The notes under the pieces are model-generated. The model did not search any database, was not told the origin of the DNA, and was given only the letters and a program-made list of their open reading frames with translations. DNA of 64,000 bases, taken from Candidatus Paracaedibacteraceae bacterium (GTDB lineage: Bacteria > Pseudomonadota > Alphaproteobacteria > Paracaedibacterales > Paracaedibacteraceae). This document shows, piece by piece, positions 26,283 to 35,849 of the stretch; the stretch's first letter is position 1; every line of letters starts with the position of its first letter. The position numbers and the translations under genes are program-made. The stretch covers positions 248,001 to 312,000 of the forward strand of contig JAHBYH010000002.1 in NCBI GenBank assembly GCA_019636055.1, written 5' to 3'.

Positions 26283-27286
26283 CGCGCTTAGCTGTTGTCC
26301 TAATGAATTTAGGTGGTCCAGATTCACTGGAGGCTGTTCAACCTTTTTTGCAGAACTTGTTTTCTGATCCTGCGATTATCGGTTTGCCCAACCCCTTTAG
26401 AGCATTGCTTGCTAAGTTTATCTCAAGTCGTCGTGCTGAAAAAGCCACGGGGATTTATGAAAAACTAGGAGGAAAATCACCTCTACTGGAAAATACTGAG
26501 GTTCAGGCCCGAGCGTTAGAGATCGTCCTTAAGGATAGACTTCCTGATCTTAATATCAAAGTTTTTATTGCTATGCGGTATTGGCATCCCCTAACACCTG
26601 ATTGCATTCAGGCTGTTCAAGCTTGGAAGGCTGATCAGGTTGTTTTGCTACCATTGTACCCTCAGTTTTCAACGACAACGACGGCTTCGAGTATAAAAGC
26701 TTGGCAAGATGGCTTGGGGAATAAAGCTTTTTTGCAGGGCTGTTATTTCGCTCAATCGGGATTTATTAAGGCGTACCAGAAACTAATTCAGGTTGAGTTA
26801 GAAAAAATACCTCACGGTGTGCCTGTTCGCTTGTTATTTTCTGCGCATGGTATTCCGCAAAAATTGGTTGATCGAGGCGATCCGTATCAATGGCAGGTAG
26901 AACAAACGGTTGCTGCGGTTGTGGCAAAACAACCCTATGATCATGTAATTTGCTATCAAAGTCGAGTTGGCCCCCTTAAATGGTTGGAGCCTAATATTGA
27001 GGATGAAATTGTCCGAGCCCACAACGAGGGGCTGGGCGTGGTTGTTATACCGATTTCCTTTGTCTCTGAGCACTCAGAAACCCTTGTTGAGTTGGATATG
27101 GACTATCGGGATCGAGCACAGGAGCTCGGGTTACCCTATTACGGCAGGGTTTCAACGGTTGCGGATCATCCTGATTTTATTGCAGGGCTTGCAGATTTAG
27201 TCCAAGCGCGTCTTGCCACTCAGTCGAGTTGTAATCAATCTTTGTGTCCTGCGAAGTTTACGAAATGCGGGTGCCGATCATGTTAG
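26279..27286 (+). CDS. hemH: Ferrochelatase with C-terminal cysteine cluster
   Basis: Inserts Fe2+ into protoporphyrin IX. Motifs: VVLMNLGGPDSLEAVQPFL, AMRYWHPLTPD, LYPQFSTTTTAS, the catalytic His in LLFSAHGIPQKLVDRGD, CYQSRVGPLKWLEP and the Glu-rich PISFVSEHSETLVELD. The last 18 residues carry five cysteines (318, 323, 330, 332, 335; KCGCRSC at the end), reminiscent of the C-terminal 2Fe-2S ligands described for some alphaproteobacterial and eukaryotic ferrochelatases. 335 aa. Overlaps hemE and hemJ. Confidence 0.95.
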   Translation: MTRLAVVLMNLGGPDSLEAVQPFLQNLFSDPAIIGLPNPFRALLAKFISSRRAEKATGIYEKLGGKSPLLENTEVQARALEIVLKDRLPDLNIKVFIAMRYWHPLTPDCIQAVQAWKADQVVLLPLYPQFSTTTTASSIKAWQDGLGNKAFLQGCYFAQSGFIKAYQKLIQVELEKIPHGVPVRLLFSAHGIPQKLVDRGDPYQWQVEQTVAAVVAKQPYDHVICYQSRVGPLKWLEPNIEDEIVRAHNEGLGVVVIPISFVSEHSETLVELDMDYRDRAQELGLPYYGRVSTVADHPDFIAGLADLVQARLATQSSCNQSLCPAKFTKCGCRSC

Positions 27287-27726
27287 ATGCCTTAATCCCT
27301 TATTATCTGTGGCTAAAATCATTTCATGTTGTTTCTGTGATTGCTTGGATGGCGGGGTTATTTTATTTGCCAAGGTTGTTTGTTTACCACTCGCAACCCC
27401 AGACAACACCTGAAACTCGAACAACATTTTTGATTATGCAGGATAAGCTGTATCGGTTCATTATGCAGCCATCTATGATTTTTTCCTTGACAACTGGCGT
27501 AATACTTGCCAGTATCTTAGATACGTGGTCTACACCATGGCTTCACATTAAACTACTTTCTATCCTTCTATTGTTGGTTTTTCATTTCTCCTTAAGAAAA
27601 TGGCATTTTGAATTCGAACGCGGTGAGACTAAGCGAACCGAACGTTTTTATCGAATGGTCAACGAAGTTCCAACACTGTTATTAATTGTGATTGTCATCA
27701 GTGTGATCGTTAAACCGTTTAGTTAA
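27280..27726 (+). CDS. hemJ: HemJ-type protoporphyrinogen oxidase
   Basis: Integral membrane protein of the HemJ (UPF0093) family that oxidises protoporphyrinogen IX. Conserved WLKSFHVVSVIAWMAGLFYLPRLFVYH carries the essential His residues; MQDKLYRFIMQPSMIFSLTTGVIL and WLHIKLLSILLLLVFHFSL give further helices, and VNEVPTLLLIVIVISVIVKPF ends the protein. The ATG at 27280 lies within the hemH end; an in-frame ATG at 27265 would add five residues. The hemE-hemH-hemJ run gives the last steps of haem synthesis apart from coproporphyrinogen oxidase. Confidence 0.92.
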   Translation: MLDALIPYYLWLKSFHVVSVIAWMAGLFYLPRLFVYHSQPQTTPETRTTFLIMQDKLYRFIMQPSMIFSLTTGVILASILDTWSTPWLHIKLLSILLLLVFHFSLRKWHFEFERGETKRTERFYRMVNEVPTLLLIVIVISVIVKPFS

Positions 27727-27747
27727 TCCCATATACAGGACCGTTAT

Positions 27748-29019
27748 ATGCATCTTCAAGAATTGAAACGTCAATCACCCGCAGATTTATTGGCTAAGGC
27801 CGAAGAATTAGAAATCGAAAATGCCAGCTCTATGCGCAAGCAAGACCTGGTTTTTGCCATCTTAAAAAAGCTAGCTGAAAAAGATGTTGCTATTTTCGGG
27901 GACGGTGTCGTTGAAATTTTGCAGGATGGTTTTGGCTTTTTGCGCTCTCCTGAAGCAAACTATTTGCCTGGTCCTGATGATATTTATGTCTCGCCAAGCC
28001 AAGTTCGTCGTTATGGCCTGCGTACAGGAGATACCATCGAAGGTCAAATTCGCGCTCCTAAGGAAGGGGAACGTTATTTCGCTTTGCACAAAGTCAATAA
28101 AGTGAACTTTGATGAGCCGGAAAACCTAAAATATCGCATCAACTTTGATAACTTGACCCCGCTGTATCCCGATGAACGGCTTCGTCTTGAAGTTGAAGTT
28201 CCAACAAAATCTGGAAACAACAATGATTTATCCCAACGGGTGATTGATTTAGTTGCTCCCCTTGGAAAAGGTCAGCGTGCTCTTGTTGTTGCCCCGCCTC
28301 GTACTGGTAAGACTGTGATGTTGCAGAATATTGCGCATGCTATTACATCGAATCACCCAGAAGTATACTTGATTGTTCTGTTGATTGATGAACGTCCAGA
28401 AGAAGTCACGGACATGGCGCGGTCTGTTAAAGGCGAAGTTGTGTCTTCAACTTTTGATGAACCAGCGGCACGCCACGTACAGGTTGCTGAGATGGTTATT
28501 GAAAAGGCAAAACGTCTGGTGGAACAAAAACGCGATGTTGTAATTTTGCTCGACTCGATTACACGTCTTGCGCGGGCCTACAACACGGTTGTTCCGTCTT
28601 CGGGTAAGGTTCTGACCGGCGGTGTCGATGCAAACGCTCTACAGCGTCCTAAACGCTTTTTTGGTGCTGCTCGTAACATTGAGGAGGGTGGATCTTTGAC
28701 CATTATCGCAACAGCTTTGATTGAAACCGGTTCCCGTATGGATGAAGTTATTTTCGAGGAATTCAAGGGTACGGGTAATGCTGAAATCGTTATGGACCGT
28801 AAACTTTCTGACAAACGCGTCTTCCCGGCAATTGATATTAACAAGTCCGGTACCCGTAAAGAAGAATTGTTGGTCACAGAAAAAGCCGAGCTAACTAAAA
28901 TGTGGGTCTTGCGCCGTATTTTGAACCCAATGGGGACAATTGAAGCTATGGAATTCCTAGTCGATAAACTTAAATATAGCAAAACCAATCAGGATTTTTT
29001 CCAGTCCATGAATTCGTAA
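27748..29019 (+). CDS. rho: Transcription termination factor Rho
   Basis: Hexameric RNA helicase. The N-terminal Rho_N helical region ([21 protein letters not shown]) is followed by the cold-shock RNA-binding domain ([39 protein letters not shown]), Walker [13 protein letters not shown], Walker [17 protein letters not shown] and the arginine-finger region. The Q-loop and R-loop context [22 protein letters not shown] is intact. 423 aa, normal. The hemE/H/J-rho order beside the origin is ancestral in alphaproteobacteria. A strong terminator follows. Confidence 0.97.
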   Translation: MHLQELKRQSPADLLAKAEELEIENASSMRKQDLVFAILKKLAEKDVAIFGDGVVEILQDGFGFLRSPEANYLPGPDDIYVSPSQVRRYGLRTGDTIEGQIRAPKEGERYFALHKVNKVNFDEPENLKYRINFDNLTPLYPDERLRLEVEVPTKSGNNNDLSQRVIDLVAPLGKGQRALVVAPPRTGKTVMLQNIAHAITSNHPEVYLIVLLIDERPEEVTDMARSVKGEVVSSTFDEPAARHVQVAEMVIEKAKRLVEQKRDVVILLDSITRLARAYNTVVPSSGKVLTGGVDANALQRPKRFFGAARNIEEGGSLTIIATALIETGSRMDEVIFEEFKGTGNAEIVMDRKLSDKRVFPAIDINKSGTRKEELLVTEKAELTKMWVLRRILNPMGTIEAMEFLVDKLKYSKTNQDFFQSMNS

Positions 29020-29023
29020 ATAA

Positions 29024-29048
29024 AAAGCCCCGTAATCGGGGCTTTACC
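29024..29048 (+). terminator. Rho-independent terminator after the rho gene
   Basis: Perfect nine-base stem AAAGCCCCG (29024-29032) and CGGGGCTTT (29037-29045) with a TAAT loop, four bases after the rho stop codon. The T run is only three bases long, but the A-rich 5' arm makes it usable in both directions. Confidence 0.85.
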
Positions 29049-29049
29049 T

Positions 29050-29090
29050 TATAAGAATCACCTCCTACAACGAAAAAAGTGATTCTTATA
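29050..29090. repeat. Second hairpin after rho
   Basis: Arms TATAAGAATCAC (29050-29061) and GTGATTCTTATA (29079-29090), twelve perfect pairs with a 17-base loop. It may help end transcription from the opposite side, although the minus strand lacks a T run after it. The plus strand reads ATCACCTCCT across the end of the 5' arm and the start of the loop (29056-29065), which is the anti-Shine-Dalgarno sequence of 16S rRNA. Confidence 0.5.
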
Positions 29091-29185
29091 GTTATTCCAT
29101 TTGACCTTATTGAGCTTGGAAATTCGTCACATCGTTGCTTTTTGTTCCTGCTTCCAAACTCAAATGAAACAACTATATAATAATA

Positions 29186-32100
29186 CTATTGGCGAGACAC
29201 CCAATCTTTTTGAACACGATGGTGAGCTGCTTCTTTGACGTGACCATAACCGCGGATCTGTTGTGGAAGGGCCATAAACGTGCAAATCTCATCAAGATTA
29301 TCAGGTGTGACTGTTGGTAAGATTGACTCAATAGCAGCAAGATAATCTTTGACCCATTGACGCTCCATTTTACGTTCAGCTGTATAACCAAAAATGTCCA
29401 ATGCTGTTCCTCGTAAAAATTTCAAGCGAGCCAAGATTTTAAAGACAGGCATAATCCAGCCCCCAAACGTCATTTTCTGAAGTTCACCTTTTTCATTACG
29501 GCGAGCCAGGAGCGGTGGAGCTAAATGGAATTTTAGTTTCACGGGGCCATCAAATTGCTGAGCTAGGCGACGTTGAAAATCTCCGTTTGTATAAAGACGC
29601 GCAACTTCATACTCATCTTTGTAGGCCATGAGTCGATAGAGAGTTTGGGCAATAACGCGGGTTAATTTTTCTGTTCCCAAATCAATTTCACGCGCTCTGA
29701 CTTTTTCTAGAGCTGTGTGATAGGTGTCGGCATAGGATCGGTTTTGATAGTCCTCTAGGAATCGTGTTCGGCGCTCAATAAGTTCCCCTAAGGATTCACT
29801 CAGGCGGTGATCCGGATCAACTGGTTTATCTTTGTGAGCAAAACCTTGAACGCTCAGTATATCCACGGCAGCCAAGCGCCCCCAGTTAAAAGCTAAAATA
29901 TTATCCGCAACCGAGACACCATTTAAACGAATTGCTTCAATGATGGACTCGGATGATAATGGAATGAGTCCTTTTTGTGTCGCATAACCAACCATGAATA
30001 AGTTTGTCATGATCGAATCACCCATCAGGTTTGTGGCGAGATCCTGAGCTTCGATAAACTCAACATTTGCACCGCCTGCAACTGATTTAATGTCATTTTC
30101 CATCGCTGTTTCAGGGAAGACATAATCAGGGTTTTTGGTAAAATGACCGGTGATCGTTTGGTGTGAATTCACTAATACTTTGGTTTTTCCGTGGGTGATT
30201 TTATCCAGTCCCTCTTGACCTGCCGTGACAACAATATCAAAACCTAAGAGTAAATCAGCCCCGCGACTGGCAACACGGGTGGCGTGGATTTTGTCCGGAG
30301 ATTTTGCGATTTTTAAGTGGCTGACAACGGCTCCGCCTTTTTGGGCAAGACCAGCCATATCAACAATCGAGCAGCCTTTTCCTTCAAGGTGAGCAGCCAT
30401 CCCAAGTAAAGCACCGATGGTTGTAACCCCTGTTCCCCCAACGCCGGTGATAAAGATATTATAAGGGATTTCACCTAATTCTTTGGATGAAGGGGCTGGA
30501 AGTGTCTCGAATAGAGCTGCGGGGGAGGTGGCGGCTTCTGGTTTCCTGATTTTCCCGTCGATCACTGAGACAAAACTTGGGCAGAATCCATTCACACAGG
30601 AAAAATCCTTATTACAGGTGGATTGGTCTATGGTGCGTTTGCGCCCCCATTCTGTTTCTAAGGGGGTTACCGATAAACAGTTGGATTTTTTACTACAATC
30701 ACCACATCCTTCGCAGACGGATTCATTAATAAAGATACGGCGGTTGGGATCGTCCATGAGACCCCGCTTGCGACGACGACGCTTTTCAGCGGCACAGGTT
30801 TGATCATAAATCAGGGCTGTTGTCCCTGGGGTCTCTTTGAGTTCTTCTTGAATTTTTTGCAGGTCATGTCGATGATTGACAGTCACACCCGGTGCAAAAT
30901 TAGCGTCTTTTGGATATTTATCGGGCTGATCTGTGACGATTGCAATGCGACGAACCCGTTCTGCGTATAATTGCTGGGTAATATCACCCACAGATAACGG
31001 ACCATCAACGGGCTGACCACCCGTCATAGCAACAGCATCATTATACAAAATCTTATAGGTGATGTTAACGCCAGAAGCAACAGCGGCTCGGATCGCAAGA
31101 AGGCCTGAGTGGTAATAGGTTCCGTCACCTAAATTGGCAAAAATATGGTTTTCATTGGTGAAGGGGGCTGCTCCGATCCACGGAACCCCTTCCCCACCCA
31201 TTTGGGTAAAAGTGGTGGTGCGATGGTCAATCCATGTGGCCATATAGTGGCAGCCAATCCCGGCAACCGCGCGACTTCCTTCTGGCAGTTGTGTTGTTGA
31301 GGTATTGTGGGGGCAGCCAGAACAATAGTAAGGAAGGCGCAATAATTTTGCCTCAAAGGTTGCCTTTTGGGTTTCAACGTCAATTGCACGGGTAAAACGA
31401 TCTTGATACGGCTCAAATCCTGGTACTTGTCGCCATACTTGTGCTAAGCCTGCCGCAATTTTTTGACTGTTTAATTCATAAACAGATGGCAAAAGAGGGT
31501 GATTGTTTTGATCCGTCTTTCCAAAAATCTGCGGACGCTGGTCGGCAGGGAGATTGTATAACAACTCTTTGAGCTGATTTTCGATGAGGGGGCGTTTTTC
31601 TTCGACAACGATAACATGGTCTAGCCCGCGACAGAACTCAAGAATGCCTTGTGGTTCAAGAGGCCATGAGACAACAACTTTGTATAAGTTGATCCCCAGA
31701 AGTTGAGCTGCTGCTTCATCGATGCCTAAATCTGCTAAGGCTTGACGCAGTTCTAGATACCCTTTTCCAACAGCAACTAATCCAATACGGGCTCGCGGAT
31801 AATTCCAGATTTTCAGATCTAGACCATTGGCGCGAACGAATGCCGGGATGGCTTTCATTTTGAAGTCGTGCATACGGCGCTCTTGCTCTACCGGGATATC
31901 AGGCCAGCGTAAGCTAAGGCCACCCTGTGGCATGTCAAAGTCTTGGGGTAAACGAATATTAATGCGGCCTAAATCAACAGCAACGGATGCAGCTGTGTCA
32001 ACCGTATCGGACAGCATTTTAAAGCCGACCCATACGCCTGCATAACGAGACAAAGCCCAGCCATAGAGACCAAGATCCAAAACATCTTGGACTGTTGCCG

Positions 32101-32623
32101 GATGAATCGTTGGGATAAAGGCGTCAACAAAAGCGTATTCGCTTTGATGGGGGAGTGTCGATGATTTACAGGCATGGTCATCACCGGCCAAGGCTAAGAC
32201 ACCACCAAAAGCTGAGGTTCCGGCAAAGTTAGCGTGTTTGAGAACGTCTCCTGTGCGGTCAACGCCGGGACCTTTACCATACCACATTCCAAACACACCC
32301 TGAACTTTGGCTTGGGGAGAGAGGTGAACTTGTTGACTTCCCCAAACGGCTGTTGCGCCTAAATCTTCGTTGACTCCGGGTTGAAATTCAATGTGGTGGT
32401 TTTTTAAATAGGGTTTTGCTTTCCACAATGCTTGGTCAAATCCGCCGAGGGGAGACCCACGGTAGCCTGAGATAAAACCGGCTGTATTAAGGCCATTCTT
32501 TTGATCCAGTCGCCATTGCATCATAGGGAGCCGCACAAGAGCTTGGGTCCCTGTGGTAAATATATATCCTGAGTCTAGAGTGTATTTATCGTCAAGGTCG
32601 ACGGTTCTTAGGGTGATAGTCAT
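29186..32623 (-). CDS. Indolepyruvate:ferredoxin oxidoreductase, fused subunits
   Basis: Oxidatively decarboxylates arylpyruvates from aromatic amino acid breakdown to aryl-acyl-CoA with a ferredoxin acceptor. Fused form of about 1145 aa: N-terminal pyrimidine-binding region (GTQALVRLPMMQWRLD, FISGYRGSPLGGFD), thiamine diphosphate domain (GIGCHYMATWIDH, QMGGEGVPWIGAAPF, ANLGDGTYYHSG, KILYNDAVAMTGGQPVDG), a cysteine-rich cluster segment (NESVCEGCGDCSKKSNC, then TCNKDFSCVNGFCPSF) and the C-terminal gamma-type domain (ITGVGGTGVTTIGALLGMAAHLEGKG). The ATG at 32623 follows GGAG at seven bases; the ATG at 32635 is an alternative. Monocistronic. Confidence 0.93.
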   Translation of the reverse strand: MTITLRTVDLDDKYTLDSGYIFTTGTQALVRLPMMQWRLDQKNGLNTAGFISGYRGSPLGGFDQALWKAKPYLKNHHIEFQPGVNEDLGATAVWGSQQVHLSPQAKVQGVFGMWYGKGPGVDRTGDVLKHANFAGTSAFGGVLALAGDDHACKSSTLPHQSEYAFVDAFIPTIHPATVQDVLDLGLYGWALSRYAGVWVGFKMLSDTVDTAASVAVDLGRINIRLPQDFDMPQGGLSLRWPDIPVEQERRMHDFKMKAIPAFVRANGLDLKIWNYPRARIGLVAVGKGYLELRQALADLGIDEAAAQLLGINLYKVVVSWPLEPQGILEFCRGLDHVIVVEEKRPLIENQLKELLYNLPADQRPQIFGKTDQNNHPLLPSVYELNSQKIAAGLAQVWRQVPGFEPYQDRFTRAIDVETQKATFEAKLLRLPYYCSGCPHNTSTTQLPEGSRAVAGIGCHYMATWIDHRTTTFTQMGGEGVPWIGAAPFTNENHIFANLGDGTYYHSGLLAIRAAVASGVNITYKILYNDAVAMTGGQPVDGPLSVGDITQQLYAERVRRIAIVTDQPDKYPKDANFAPGVTVNHRHDLQKIQEELKETPGTTALIYDQTCAAEKRRRRKRGLMDDPNRRIFINESVCEGCGDCSKKSNCLSVTPLETEWGRKRTIDQSTCNKDFSCVNGFCPSFVSVIDGKIRKPEAATSPAALFETLPAPSSKELGEIPYNIFITGVGGTGVTTIGALLGMAAHLEGKGCSIVDMAGLAQKGGAVVSHLKIAKSPDKIHATRVASRGADLLLGFDIVVTAGQEGLDKITHGKTKVLVNSHQTITGHFTKNPDYVFPETAMENDIKSVAGGANVEFIEAQDLATNLMGDSIMTNLFMVGYATQKGLIPLSSESIIEAIRLNGVSVADNILAFNWGRLAAVDILSVQGFAHKDKPVDPDHRLSESLGELIERRTRFLEDYQNRSYADTYHTALEKVRAREIDLGTEKLTRVIAQTLYRLMAYKDEYEVARLYTNGDFQRRLAQQFDGPVKLKFHLAPPLLARRNEKGELQKMTFGGWIMPVFKILARLKFLRGTALDIFGYTAERKMERQWVKDYLAAIESILPTVTPDNLDEICTFMALPQQIRGYGHVKEAAHHRVQKDWVSRQ

Positions 32624-32873
32624 TTTAGGCTCCATCCACTAACGTAATTTTTTTCAGTCTAATTCACAATGACTCTGAGTACTAGAATTTCTTTGAACCA
32701 ATTTCCAATATAATGTTCTTGATATACCAACTAATGGTTGATATTTGAATTATTATAAGCCTTTAGTTTGTATAATGCCTCTTGTTTTAAGTTTCTCGAG
32801 CTCTTAATATTGCCATTCTTTCTGACAATGTCCCATCCTTGCTCGTTGTTTCCTGCCGGAAAACCAACAGGAC

Positions 32874-34217
32874 TTAGGCAATCGGAGCTTTTCCAACAGT
32901 CTTCATTTCGTGTTGGAGATCGAGAGCACGTTGGTGACTGGGGGTTCCTTTACGCAGTTCTTTAATTGCTTGTGTCACTTTTGATCGTGTTAGATCGATA
33001 TCCCCTTTGGCATAGGCTTCTTCGGCTATCGCAAGAGATGCCAGACCGGGGTTGTTACTATTTCCTTCGGCTATGGCAAGCAATCTGAATGCAAAAGCAT
33101 TATCCGGGTCTTTTTGAGTAATCGGGATTAATATAGCTTTTGCTTTCATGGCTCGATTCGGATCTTTGGATTCTAGAATTGCATGGGCGAGCATTACTCT
33201 GAGGTATTTAGCTTTGGGTCGGCTTTTGGAGGCTGTCTCTAAGCATTGGATAGATTCGGGGATTTTACCTGTATCGAACAGAATTTGACCTTTCATTTCG
33301 TGATACCACCCACTATTGGTGGATTTGATTAAGCTATCGAGTTCTGATAAGGCTTCTGGATACCGTCCCAAACGATATAAAGCAATTGCTTTGGCGTATT
33401 GTTGACCTTCAGCAGACAATTTTTTGCGACCTAAATTTTGTAATAATGATCGGGGGTCGTCAAAGAAACCAAGAACTTTGGCGCGAAGTCTTTGGAAGTT
33501 TGCCTCAATCGCAGCGGGCGGTGTTTGGTTGGGGTGAAGTTTTGCATGATCATCGACGGCTTTAATTCGTTCTGACGTCATCGGGTGGGACATGGCATAG
33601 GGACTAAGTTGTTGGGCGTATAAAGCCATCTTTTCATCAATAATTTTAAAGAAATCACGCATTCCTGTGACGCCCCAGCCCAATTGATCAAGGTATTTCA
33701 TGGCTGCTTGGTCGGCCGATGATTCTTGAGTTCGGCTAAATTTCAACATACCGCGTTCAAAGACATGCCCTCCGCCATAAATACCGGCAGCTAAGAGGGA
33801 TGGATTGCCGGTTGCAAGGGCGAGGGCTCCGCCTAAGATTAGGGCCGCTCCGGCAGGAATTAATGCTTCGGTTGCAGCTTGGTCTATTCTTGAGACGTGC
33901 CCACCTGCAATATGCCCAACTTCGTGAGCCAAAACGCCTAAGAGTTGGCTCGCATTTTCACATTTTGCAATGAGACCGGATTGGATCATAATAACGCCAC
34001 CAACAGTGGCGGCGGCGTTAATTTCTGGATTGACGACAAGGTAAATTTTGGGTTTGTGGTCTTTTAAGCCTGCGACTTTAAAGAGACTCGTAATCCAATC
34101 ACTGAGCAATTCTTCAATTTCATCATCAACAATAACTGATCCTTGTTTGAACTCAATCACAGCATAAGAAATCTGGGGAATGATTAGCAGAGCAATAAGT
34201 GACAGGATTTTAATCAT
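32874..34217 (-). CDS. Periplasmic M48 metalloprotease with TPR repeats (BepA-like)
   Basis: A signal peptide (MIKILSLIALLIIPQISYA) leads into an M48 peptidase domain with the zinc site LAHEVGHIAGGHVSR, the downstream Glu in RTQESSADQAAMKYLDQLGW and SHPMTSERIKAVDDH. The C-terminal half (from about residue 240) carries TPR-type repeats (YAKAIALYRLGRYPEALSELDSL, ILFDTGKIPESIQCLETA). This matches BepA/YfgC, which handles quality control of outer-membrane protein assembly. 447 aa. The 250 bases upstream of it in the chromosome (32624-32873, beyond its stop) hold no gene. Confidence 0.93.
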   Translation of the reverse strand: MIKILSLIALLIIPQISYAVIEFKQGSVIVDDEIEELLSDWITSLFKVAGLKDHKPKIYLVVNPEINAAATVGGVIMIQSGLIAKCENASQLLGVLAHEVGHIAGGHVSRIDQAATEALIPAGAALILGGALALATGNPSLLAAGIYGGGHVFERGMLKFSRTQESSADQAAMKYLDQLGWGVTGMRDFFKIIDEKMALYAQQLSPYAMSHPMTSERIKAVDDHAKLHPNQTPPAAIEANFQRLRAKVLGFFDDPRSLLQNLGRKKLSAEGQQYAKAIALYRLGRYPEALSELDSLIKSTNSGWYHEMKGQILFDTGKIPESIQCLETASKSRPKAKYLRVMLAHAILESKDPNRAMKAKAILIPITQKDPDNAFAFRLLAIAEGNSNNPGLASLAIAEEAYAKGDIDLTRSKVTQAIKELRKGTPSHQRALDLQHEMKTVGKAPIA

Positions 34218-34254
34218 AAAGCATGCCTTTCAATTGTACCAATCATGATAAATA

Positions 34255-34375
34255 AGTCCTACAGCGAATTTTGCGGAACATCGGCTTTGCGCGCACACTG
34301 TATGTACGTTTGCGCAGCCTCGCCCTTAAATGCATTCATATTACTTACAGTATTGGCACACTTGACCCTAAAATC
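34255..34375. repeat. GC-rich palindromic non-coding element of unknown origin
   Basis: A block of clearly higher GC than its surroundings, lying between the M48 gene start and the ugd stop. It folds as GGCT (34283-34286) and GCGC (34289-34292) with GCGC (34312-34315) and AGCC (34316-34319). A second short inverted repeat, CCCT and AGGG at about 34364-34378, may be the ugd terminator. No tRNA or known RNA was recognised. A 68-codon plus-strand frame runs through it but shows no coding features. Confidence 0.4.
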
Positions 34376-34380
34376 AAGGG

Positions 34381-35715
34381 CTAAGCCACTTGTTTCATTA
34401 AGGATTTATAGGTTGGGCGTCCAACGGAAATATAGTCAAAACCAGAAGTGATCACTTCATCTGGCTTATAAATATTGCGCAGATCAACTAATACGGGTGA
34501 CTTAACGATTGTCCTAAGGTGCTTTAGATCAAGGGCTCTGAATTCATTCCATTCTGTTAGAATCACAATGGCGTCACACCCGGTGACGGCCTCTGTTGAG
34601 GACGAGCAAAAGTCAACATTTGAAAACATCTGTTTTGCATGATCCATACCAACTGGATCATAAGCTTTGATCTTGGCACCAAGGCGTTGCAGTTCTGGTA
34701 TGACTGTCAAGCTTGGGGCGTCACGCATATCATCTGTATTTGGTTTAAATGTTAATCCGAGAATACCAATGGTTTTACCTGACCCAGATCCGCCAACAGC
34801 TTCAATAACGCGAGATGCCATGTGAAGTTTACGCTGGTCGTTCGATTCAATCACAGCTTCAACAATACGGCTTGGGACCTTAAGGTGTTGGGCTGTATGA
34901 GCAAGAGCTTTCGTGTCCTTGGGGAAGCAAGATCCACCATAACCAGGTCCAGCATGGAGGAATTTACGCCCAATACGACCGTCAAGACCAATGGCTTTGG
35001 CAACATCTTGAACATCTGCTCCTGCGGCTTCACATAAATTTGCCATTTCGTTAATAAAAGCAATCTTAGTGGCCAAAAAGGCGTTAGCTGCATATTTAAT
35101 AATTTCAGCTGTTTCAATGCCTGTGAAAACGATCGGTGTTTCAATCAGGTATAGGGGACGATAAAGTTGTTTTAAAATGCTGCGGGCAGCTTCGGATTCT
35201 GTACCGATGACAACACGATCCGGGCGCATGAAATCGTTAATAGCAGCACCTTCGCGTAAAAATTCCGGATTAGAAGCAACATCAAATTTGGCGGATGGAT
35301 TGGTTTTTTGGATAATGGAGTGAATTTTTCGGGCGGTTCCAACGGGGACGGTCGACTTTGTCACCACAACAACATAATCTGTAATGTTGCGGGCAATTTC
35401 TTCTGCGGCGGCAAAAACGTAGGATAAATCGGCTTCGCCACTATGCTCTGAGGTTGGTGTCCCAACAGCTAAAAAGATCGCATCTGCACCAACCATAGCT
35501 TCTTTGAGATTATCTGTGAAAGACAAACGGCCAGACTTGAGGCCTTGGGCTAAAAGTGAGTCTAACCCCGGTTCGTAAATTGGGGATAATCCTTGCTTAA
35601 GCTTTGCTAGTTTTGCTTGATCCTTATCAACACACGTAATTGTGTGGCCAAATTCAGCAAAACAAGCCCCGGTCACAAGACCAACATATCCGGATCCAAC
35701 GATGGTAACGCGCAT
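34381..35715 (-). CDS. ugd: UDP-glucose 6-dehydrogenase
   Basis: NAD-dependent oxidation of UDP-glucose to UDP-glucuronate for surface polysaccharides or lipid A decoration. MRVTIVGSGYVGLVTGACFAEFGH is the dinucleotide-binding start, followed by FLAVGTPTSEHSGEADLSYV, KSTVPVGTARKI, SNPEFLREGAAINDFMRPDRVVIG and the catalytic cysteine in GPGYGGSCFPKDTKAL. The ATG at 35715 follows AGGAAG; the GTG at 35727 sits on top of that site and is less likely. 444 aa, normal. Confidence 0.95.
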   Translation of the reverse strand: MRVTIVGSGYVGLVTGACFAEFGHTITCVDKDQAKLAKLKQGLSPIYEPGLDSLLAQGLKSGRLSFTDNLKEAMVGADAIFLAVGTPTSEHSGEADLSYVFAAAEEIARNITDYVVVVTKSTVPVGTARKIHSIIQKTNPSAKFDVASNPEFLREGAAINDFMRPDRVVIGTESEAARSILKQLYRPLYLIETPIVFTGIETAEIIKYAANAFLATKIAFINEMANLCEAAGADVQDVAKAIGLDGRIGRKFLHAGPGYGGSCFPKDTKALAHTAQHLKVPSRIVEAVIESNDQRKLHMASRVIEAVGGSGSGKTIGILGLTFKPNTDDMRDAPSLTVIPELQRLGAKIKAYDPVGMDHAKQMFSNVDFCSSSTEAVTGCDAIVILTEWNEFRALDLKHLRTIVKSPVLVDLRNIYKPDEVITSGFDYISVGRPTYKSLMKQVA

Positions 35716-35849
35716 GGAGTAACTCACTTCCTAATATTATTCTTTGATAGTATAGGGATTATGTGTGGAATCTTCAAGATTTCTAGTGGCATAAATTTGT
35801 ACGAGCATGTAGTCTATTAAGTAATGAAATTGATACAAGGTGGAATGTT

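Noticed and set aside
32624-32873. Possible gene or RNA between the indolepyruvate oxidoreductase and the M48 protease
   Set aside because: Only a weak five-pair hairpin (TTTCC/GGAAA) near 32848-32865 that may end the M48 transcript; nothing else supportable.
34245-34451. 68-codon plus-strand reading frame
   Set aside because: It runs through a palindromic GC-rich block and antisense into ugd, has no ribosome binding site and no family resemblance; treated as non-coding.
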